A stretch of DNA of 29,386 nucleotides. Origin: JAVBPB01 sp031549965 (GTDB taxonomy: Bacteria > Bacillota > Clostridia > Lachnospirales > Lachnospiraceae). This document shows, in pieces, positions 24,996 through 29,386 of the stretch. The position numbers and the translations under genes were made by a program. The notes beneath the pieces are model-generated. The model saw nothing but the letters and a program-made list of their open reading frames with translations, searched no databases and was not told where the DNA came from. How positions within the stretch are numbered: position 1 is the first letter of the stretch; every line of letters starts with the position of its first letter. The DNA is taken from contig JAVBPB010000034.1 of the NCBI GenBank assembly GCA_031549965.1, forward strand, positions 1 through 29,386. The letters are read 5' to 3'.

Positions 24996-25817
24996 TTAGT
25001 TACCTATATAACCTTCTATAAAAGTTAACTTACAAACTGATGATGAACTTACTCCTGGCTTAAATTCTATTTCAAATGTTCCTGGATCTAAAAAGATAAA
25101 ATTATCACAAGTAAAATCTTGATATTGATAAACATCTTCTTCAATTCCATTTATTACAAGTTTCATAGATTGATTAGTCACTTCTGAATTAATTATTAGT
25201 TCACAATCATCACTAACTAAATACATTCTCATCATCGATACTACTTCGCCATCTTTTTTTATTAAAACTTCCGGATTATTAATTGGTCCTGTTATGTTAA
25301 TTAAAAGCGGTGCTTTAACAAATCCATTATTTACTACTTTAACTTTCCCTTCAAATGAAATCGAATAGGAATATGGATAAGTAAATGGATATATTTTTGC
25401 ACTCGCATTCACATCGACATTTATTTCTACTACTACATCTACTCGCCAAAGGCTTAGCCTTTCAATAACTATTTCACATTGCAATGCGCCATTAATGATT
25501 TCAGACTTTGCTATTGACTTAAAATTGATATTACAGTATTTTTTTGTATTTGAATGATAATGAAGTTCTAACGACTTACTGTTTTTCAAATAATCTAAGA
25601 AAGCATTATATCCTTTATATTGATTTAAGAAGATTAATGCTCCTCCAATTTCCGCGATTGGATTATCTTCCTTAATCAAAAGATAGTCATCACCAAATTT
25701 TAAATATGTGTTTTCTTTTATAACTCCTAATCCTGTAGGTGAAGAATAAAGCGTTGAAGTACGATAATCAAAATGAAACTCAACACCTTTATCGTTTACT
25801 AAATATAAATGTCTCAT
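24996..25817 (-). CDS. Distal tail protein (Dit-like)
   Basis: This 273-residue protein lies directly after the tape measure gene. It opens with the pattern RHLYLVNDKGVEFHFDYRTS and TLYSSPTGLGV common to distal tail proteins of Firmicutes siphophages. The N-terminal half would form the hexameric ring at the tail end. The C-terminal half (NGFVKAPLLINITGPINNPEV, from about 160) is the galectin-like beta sandwich region typical of longer Dit proteins, ending LTFIEGYIGN. The ATG overlaps the tape measure stop as TAATG, with GGAGGAAA upstream. Gene order on both sides supports the assignment. Confidence 0.78.
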   Translation of the reverse strand: MRHLYLVNDKGVEFHFDYRTSTLYSSPTGLGVIKENTYLKFGDDYLLIKEDNPIAEIGGALIFLNQYKGYNAFLDYLKNSKSLELHYHSNTKKYCNINFKSIAKSEIINGALQCEIVIERLSLWRVDVVVEINVDVNASAKIYPFTYPYSYSISFEGKVKVVNNGFVKAPLLINITGPINNPEVLIKKDGEVVSMMRMYLVSDDCELIINSEVTNQSMKLVINGIEEDVYQYQDFTCDNFIFLDPGTFEIEFKPGVSSSSVCKLTFIEGYIGN

Positions 25818-27703
25818 TATAGATAATTTCCTCCTAACGCTTTATTTATTGAATCAATATCAAATTCACTTGAACTAGTATTCACGGTTACATTATTTGT
25901 AGTGCTTTGGCTATTGTTATTCGTTGTACTAGATTTTTTATTATTGGTTATTCCTAATGTTCCACCGAGCCAATTACCAAAATCACCTAGTCCTTTGCCA
26001 ATCTTTCCAAAAAAATCTCCAACCTTTTCAAATACTTTACTGATTGCTCCAATGATTTTATCGAGTAACCACATTATTGGTTCTAGTATTTTAAATAGGA
26101 TTTCTAGCACTGGAACAAGTATTGCTCCTACAACTTTAGCGACTATTTCAATTAGAGGAGCTATTAATTCTAACAAGCCTGCTAACATTTCAAACTGACC
26201 TAAAAGTGGAGCTAATAATGCTTCAATCAAAGGCATTAGCAAATCAATAATTCTTACAACTAAATTAATAACTATTTCAAATATTGGCATCAATGCATCC
26301 ATCAAAACTTGTACTATATTCATAATTGGTTCAAGTAGTCTCATAAAAGTTTCGCCAATCTTCATAAGCATTTCTTTAAATGTTTCACTCTGCATTAATG
26401 CCATTGCTAAAATCGCTATTAATGCGCCAATTCCAAGGGTTGCAAAGTTTATACCAGTTCCAGCAAAAATACCACCTTCACCTGTTGCATGTAATAAAAG
26501 TTTAAGTCCTTTTAATATTGGCATCAGTTTTCCGATGGTTGCCATTACAGGACCAATAGCTGCAATAAGTCCTATAAATATTAATATCATATTTCTAGTA
26601 CCTTCGTTCATACCATTCCACTTTTCTAACCACGACTTTATTGTTGGGATTATTTTATCTCGAATAACACCAAGTAACATCTCTAAATATGGTAAAACAA
26701 TCGAAGCAATATCCATTGATAAACTCGATAACGCTTGTTTAGTTCTAGCGATATTATTTGTGAAAGCATCCGCTTGTTCTGCTTGTTCGTTTGTAATGAT
26801 TCCTAAATCACGACACTCTTGTCTTAAATCTTTTATCGCTTGTTCTTCACTGGATAACATCGGTAATAATTCACTACCTAATTTATCACCAAAGAACTCA
26901 TTAGCAAGTCCTACTTTTAATGATTCATCTTTTACTTTTGCTAACGATTTTCTAATCAGTTCGAATGCTTGGTCAGCATTTAAGCCTTGTAAATCTTCTA
27001 CACTTAATCCAATTGCTGATAAACTTTCAGAAACTTTATCACCATTGCCTGTAGCAATATCACCAAGAATTGCATTGACCTTCACAAAGCCCTTTTGTAG
27101 GCTCGCTGTTTCGACTCCGCAGATACTGGCAACATGGTTCCACTCTTGTAATTGCTCGGCACTGAGCCCAATTTTGGCGGCTGTGTCGCCAATTTCATCA
27201 GCAGTTATCGCACTCTTTGTAGCAAGTGCTGATAAAGCAGTAACAGCCCCTAAAATAGGAGCTGTTACATTCTTTGTTAATGTTGATCCAATCGATGCAA
27301 TCTTATCCCATTTTGCATTTCCTAGATCATTAATTTTATCTTTTGTTTTCTTTAATTCATCATTGAGTTTCGATACTTCAGCTTCCGAATACTGTACATT
27401 TCTTTGAAGTTGGTCGAACTCCTTCTGGGACATCGCACCAATCTTAACCGCTTCTTTTGCTTTTTCAAGTTGCTCATTTTGATTTTGAAGTTTCTTTTTA
27501 GTATCGGTTAATATGGAGTTTAATTTATCTTGTTTATCTTTCCATAAAGAAAGATTGTTTGTATCAAATTTTAAATTATTATTAATAGCTTTTAAATCTT
27601 TTTCTTGTTCTTTAAGTTCACCTTTAATTCCCTTTAGCTCATTATCTAAGTCTTTACCATCAAGTCCTAATTTAATATTAATACCTTTTATTGTTTCACT
27701 CAC
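25817..27703 (-). CDS. Phage tail tape measure protein
   Basis: This 628-residue protein determines tail length and is ejected with the DNA. The N-terminal 130 residues are heptad-rich coiled coil (KGELKEQEKDLKAINNNLKF). A conserved TP901-type region follows, with ADEIGDTAAKIGLSAEQLQEW (about 170-190) and FGDKLGSELLPML. There are membrane segments near 370-395 and 415-440, then a long hydrophobic repeat region of alternating LMEPI/LLEPI-like units to about 560. The C-terminus is Asn/Ser/Thr-rich (NNNSQSTTNNVTVNTSSS) and ends LGGNYL. The start is GTG after AAGGAGG. At 628 residues it predicts a rather short tail, near 90 nm if about 0.15 nm per residue holds. The preceding terminator of the cargo insert lies only 27 bases upstream of this start, an odd arrangement for a late gene. 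Confidence 0.9.
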   Translation of the reverse strand: MSETIKGINIKLGLDGKDLDNELKGIKGELKEQEKDLKAINNNLKFDTNNLSLWKDKQDKLNSILTDTKKKLQNQNEQLEKAKEAVKIGAMSQKEFDQLQRNVQYSEAEVSKLNDELKKTKDKINDLGNAKWDKIASIGSTLTKNVTAPILGAVTALSALATKSAITADEIGDTAAKIGLSAEQLQEWNHVASICGVETASLQKGFVKVNAILGDIATGNGDKVSESLSAIGLSVEDLQGLNADQAFELIRKSLAKVKDESLKVGLANEFFGDKLGSELLPMLSSEEQAIKDLRQECRDLGIITNEQAEQADAFTNNIARTKQALSSLSMDIASIVLPYLEMLLGVIRDKIIPTIKSWLEKWNGMNEGTRNMILIFIGLIAAIGPVMATIGKLMPILKGLKLLLHATGEGGIFAGTGINFATLGIGALIAILAMALMQSETFKEMLMKIGETFMRLLEPIMNIVQVLMDALMPIFEIVINLVVRIIDLLMPLIEALLAPLLGQFEMLAGLLELIAPLIEIVAKVVGAILVPVLEILFKILEPIMWLLDKIIGAISKVFEKVGDFFGKIGKGLGDFGNWLGGTLGITNNKKSSTTNNNSQSTTNNVTVNTSSSEFDIDSINKALGGNYL

Positions 27704-27729
27704 ACTTTCACCTCCTTGTTTTCGAGCAG

Positions 27730-27752
27730 AAAAAAAGACACATTACTGTGCC
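27730..27752 (-). terminator. Terminator of the Nudix/zinc-ribbon cargo insert
   Basis: GACACA (27737-27742) and TGTGCC (27747-27752) form a six-base stem with one G-U pair and a TTAC loop. On the minus strand it is followed by seven T residues. It lies 22 bases beyond the zinc-ribbon gene and just ahead of the tape measure ribosome binding site. Late transcription from the tail genes must read through or be protected from it for the tape measure to be expressed. Confidence 0.75.
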
Positions 27753-27773
27753 TTAAATCATTTGTCCAATTTT

Positions 27774-28016
27774 TTATTTATTAATATCTATAATTACCTT
27801 GTTACAACATTTGCAAAAATGAGCAGGCATTTTGTACATCCATGCTCCACCTTTTTCAAACATACCGAATTCTTTAATTACAATTGCACCTTCAATCGAA
27901 CTCCATCTTGAACGCAATTTAGGGATTTTCACTCCCTCAGGAATAAAGTGAAATGTTTCTCCAGGAGTATTTATTACACCTTTAGTCATTTCGTTTTCAC
28001 AATATGGACATTTCAT
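27774..28016 (-). CDS. Small zinc-ribbon protein (DUF6487/PF20097-like)
   Basis: This 80-residue protein has one split zinc-binding site, C3-P-Y-C6 at the start and C68-K-C-C71 near the end, with a middle section IPEGVKIPKLRSRWSS and IEGAIVIKEFG. The architecture matches small chromosomal zinc-ribbon proteins I recall as PF20097/DUF6487, of unknown function, often found as single cargo genes. It is not a tail protein by sequence. The ATG follows AAGGAGAG within the end of the Nudix gene, so the two are co-translated. It is the second gene of a cargo insert that interrupts the usual chaperone to tape measure order. Confidence 0.75.
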   Translation of the reverse strand: MKCPYCENEMTKGVINTPGETFHFIPEGVKIPKLRSRWSSIEGAIVIKEFGMFEKGGAWMYKMPAHFCKCCNKVIIDINK

Positions 28017-28019
28017 AGT

Positions 28020-28532
28020 TTATCTCTCCTTCAAATGCTTTATAACATCATCTAGTAATCTCCTTGTCAAACTACCTCTTAAAAGCATATCATCCGGTAA
28101 ATTGTCCAAAGAATAAAACTCTGCACTCTCTGTTTCATCATTTTTAATGAAAGCCCCAGATACTATTTTCGCTAAATAAATAATCCAAACTAATCGCATA
28201 TCATCTCTTTCATATGTTTTAAAAAGTGTTAAATTATCTATATTATAGCCTGACTCCTCAAGAACCTCTCTTTTTGCAGCTTCTTCTATTGATTCACCTA
28301 AGTCCCTATATCCACCAGGAAAAGTTAATTTCCCCTTTTCTTTTTCCTTTTTTAACTTAATCATCATGAATTGATTTTTCTCATCAAAACAGACAACTAC
28401 AGCACAAATGTTAAAATAATTATTGAAATCTATAAATTTGCAACTACTACATTTTTTAACCTTATTATTATCAATAATTGTTTCTTCAAGTTTATTTCCA
28501 CATTTAGGGCAAAATAGCATTTCAAGACCCAT
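28020..28532 (-). CDS. Nudix hydrolase with N-terminal zinc ribbon
   Basis: This 170-residue protein has a zinc ribbon (C8-P-K-C11 and C28-S-S-C31) followed by a complete Nudix box. The box starts at G74, has E80, then REVLEESGY at 88-96, meeting the G-x5-E-x7-REUxEExGU rule. Such enzymes hydrolyse nucleoside diphosphates linked to another group, such as NADH, ADP-ribose, capped RNA ends or damaged nucleotides. The zinc ribbon recalls the NudC-type fusion, although this protein is shorter. Two ATGs compete (28532 and four codons later), and neither has a strong ribosome site. A well-formed promoter with TATAAT lies just upstream, so it is expressed independently of tail genes. If it acts on NAD-related molecules it could connect to the NAD-using ADP-ribosyltransferase and TIR proteins in this window. 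That link is speculation. Confidence 0.86.
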   Translation of the reverse strand: MGLEMLFCPKCGNKLEETIIDNNKVKKCSSCKFIDFNNYFNICAVVVCFDEKNQFMMIKLKKEKEKGKLTFPGGYRDLGESIEEAAKREVLEESGYNIDNLTLFKTYERDDMRLVWIIYLAKIVSGAFIKNDETESAEFYSLDNLPDDMLLRGSLTRRLLDDVIKHLKER

Positions 28533-28546
28533 TTCAAAACACCAAC

Positions 28547-28587
28547 TTTCATATGAAAATTATACCATTTTTATTTCTTAAAGTAAA
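28547..28587 (-). promoter_or_regulatory. Promoter and candidate operator of the Nudix cargo insert
   Basis: On the minus strand TTTACT (28582-28587) and a perfect TATAAT (28559-28564) are 17 bases apart. Immediately downstream, over the expected transcription start, lies the perfect 12-base palindrome TTTCATATGAAA (28547-28558), a plausible repressor site. The -35 falls inside the last codons of the tail chaperone extension. Confidence 0.7.
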
Positions 28588-28769
28588 AAGTTATCTATAT
28601 CTGATTGAGTGCAATATCTATCGCCTTCTTCACGCTTACTAACTTCTATTTCAATATCGACAATCTCCATATAAGTTTCTAAATCAAAATGCTTACTATC
28701 TTCAACTGATATTCCTAGTTTTGAAAGATTATAGATTATGCTAGCTGTACCACCATACCTTTCTTTACT
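28578..28769 (-). CDS. Frameshift-accessed extension of the tail assembly chaperone (GT-type)
   Basis: A 63-codon open frame lies directly after the chaperone gene, in the +1 frame, beginning PSKERYGGTASIIYN after the shift and ending SDIDNFLL before TAA at 28578. In its own frame it is closed by a TAA at about 28800, and there is no ATG, GTG or TTG start with a ribosome site near its beginning. The first ATG is well inside the sequence. In tailed phages the two proteins between the major tail protein and the tape measure are made from one start by programmed frameshifting. The gene order, short length and lack of a start fit that model. The fused product would be about 177 residues. I cannot exclude that this is a dead remnant after insertion of the Nudix cargo. 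Confidence 0.65.
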   Translation of the reverse strand, partial: SKERYGGTASIIYNLSKLGISVEDSKHFDLETYMEIVDIEIEVSKREEGDRYCTQSDIDNFLL

Positions 28770-29112
28770 TGGGCTGTGGGAATGTTTGATTACCTTGCTT
28801 TATCGTTCCTAGCATTTCTGCAATAGTAACCGATATATTCTCCAAATTAGCAACATCAGTTATTACTTCAAAGTCAAAATTAGTTAAAAATTCATGATAA
28901 CTTTGTTTTGTATATGGACGGTGTAAGATATAAGTAATCCTAAAAATAACATCGATAATCTCAGAAAAGTTTTCTTCTTTATCTTTGACTGAATCCATTA
29001 CTTTAACATCGCTAAATAGTTCTTTCCCAAATACCTTTTTATATTCAATAATAGTAAAAAGGGAGGATTGAAGTTTTAATTCAACATTCCCTATTTTTAA
29101 TTGTCTCTCCAT
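28765..29112 (-). CDS. Tail assembly chaperone (G-type)
   Basis: This 115-residue protein lies between the major tail protein and the tape measure. Its sequence MERQLKIGNVELKLQSSLFTIIEYKKVFGKELF is the typical start of Firmicutes tail assembly chaperones. The remainder is helical and ends AEMLGTIKQGNQTFPQPK. These proteins hold the tape measure while the tail tube polymerises. I chose the ATG at 29112, which follows GGAGGAG at seven bases; an in-frame TTG five codons upstream would overlap that site. The gene starts right after the stop of the major tail protein. Its 3' end carries a candidate frameshift site. Confidence 0.8.
   Translation of the reverse strand: MERQLKIGNVELKLQSSLFTIIEYKKVFGKELFSDVKVMDSVKDKEENFSEIIDVIFRITYILHRPYTKQSYHEFLTNFDFEVITDVANLENISVTIAEMLGTIKQGNQTFPQPK
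28768..28776 (-). promoter_or_regulatory. Candidate +1 programmed frameshift site
   Basis: The chaperone frame ends CAG-CCC-AAG-TAA. A proline tRNA on CCC (28771-28773) could slip one base forward onto CCA, giving CCA-AGT-AAA-GAA and entering the downstream frame before the stop. CCC-based +1 shifts are known in phages such as Listeria phage PSA. The needed frame is +1 (or -2), not the more usual -1, and no classic heptamer is present. Confidence 0.5.
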
Positions 29113-29113
29113 T

Positions 29114-29386
29114 TTACACTCCTCCAAACACTGGTAATTCTGGCTTTTCAGTTAAGAATGTAGAATAATTAGCATCACCAACTTTTGCAATTCTTCTTAA
29201 CACTAATTTATCTCCTACTTCTATTGGTCGAGCAGTAATAGTTAAAGATACACTGTTTGCTTCGACTGAATCAGCTTTAGTTTTTGTTGCACTTCCTACA
29301 GGAGTTGCAGTACATAAGAAATACCAAATTCTACGAGCTTTGTTGTCCCCTTGTATTTCATATCCTAAAGCAAATGTTTTAACATC
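29114..29386 (-). CDS. Major tail tube protein, C-terminal part (cut by window edge)
   Basis: The window enters this gene in frame and shows its last 90 residues, running from DVKTFALGYEIQGDNKARRIWYF through KTKADSVEANSVSLTITARPI to ELPVFGGV and TAA. The pattern FALGYEIQGDNKARRIWYFLCTATPVG matches the C-terminal half of phi13-type major tail proteins in Firmicutes siphophages, which stack as rings to form the tail tube. The ribosome site of the chaperone gene overlaps its stop region. The N-terminal half lies outside the window, so its length and start cannot be given. Confidence 0.82.
   Translation of the reverse strand, partial: DVKTFALGYEIQGDNKARRIWYFLCTATPVGSATKTKADSVEANSVSLTITARPIEVGDKLVLRRIAKVGDANYSTFLTEKPELPVFGGV

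Noticed and set aside
26535..27407. A 290-codon open frame on the plus strand
   Set aside because: It lies opposite the tape measure gene, has Ser/Phe/Ile-rich mirror composition and no ribosome site. It is a shadow. The other plus-strand frames fail the same way.
1..29386. CRISPR arrays and RNA genes
   Set aside because: No regularly spaced repeats were seen, and no cloverleaf or rRNA-like sequence was recognised on either strand by reading.

Overview
The window is AT-rich DNA with strong AGGAGG-type ribosome binding sites and TGA used as a stop, which suggests a low-GC Bacillota (Firmicutes) chromosome. I cannot name a genus. Every gene I accept lies on the minus strand, so transcription runs from high to low coordinates.

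Region 1 (29386 down to about 19920) is the tail and lysis part of a siphovirus-type prophage. In order of transcription it holds the end of the major tail protein, a tail assembly chaperone with a probable +1 frameshifted extension, a two-gene cargo insert (Nudix hydrolase and zinc-ribbon protein) with its own promoter and terminator, the tape measure, the distal tail protein, a tail hub protein, three baseplate or fibre proteins, a small phage protein, a nucleotidyltransferase, and two small membrane proteins (coiled-coil and holin-like). A strong terminator follows. No endolysin, integrase or attachment site is visible.

Region 2 (19919 to about 16992) is a self-contained four-gene cargo operon with a good sigma-A-type promoter and its own terminator. 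It encodes a DUF5677-like protein, a diverged candidate ADP-ribosyltransferase, a clear R-S-E class ADP-ribosyltransferase and a 159-residue protein of unknown function. It sits next to the phage lysis genes, where lysogenic-conversion or defence genes often occur.

Region 3 (16925 to 132) is a defence island. A type I restriction-modification operon (hsdM2-hsdS2-hsdR2, EcoKI/EcoAI-like) is followed by the decayed C-terminus of another helicase/restriction gene. Next comes a two-gene unit of a PHP-phosphoesterase/SMC-like ATPase with a small acidic partner. A second, unrelated type I operon (hsdM1-hsdS1-hsdR1) follows and runs directly into a caspase-like protease and a small TIR-like protein. 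That last pair has the composition of the TIR-plus-caspase (type IV-like) Thoeris systems.

The two type I operons share almost nothing in their coding sequences, yet both are preceded by the same 245-base leader, about 90% identical by eye. The leader contains conserved, mutually exclusive RNA pairings that stop just before the hsdM ribosome binding site. The two copies are direct repeats 9.4 kb apart, so they could be a shared control element, a recombination site for module exchange, or both. The features I consider least described are the ADP-ribosyltransferase cargo operon, this duplicated leader, the PHP-ATPase pair, and the RM-caspase-TIR fusion operon.
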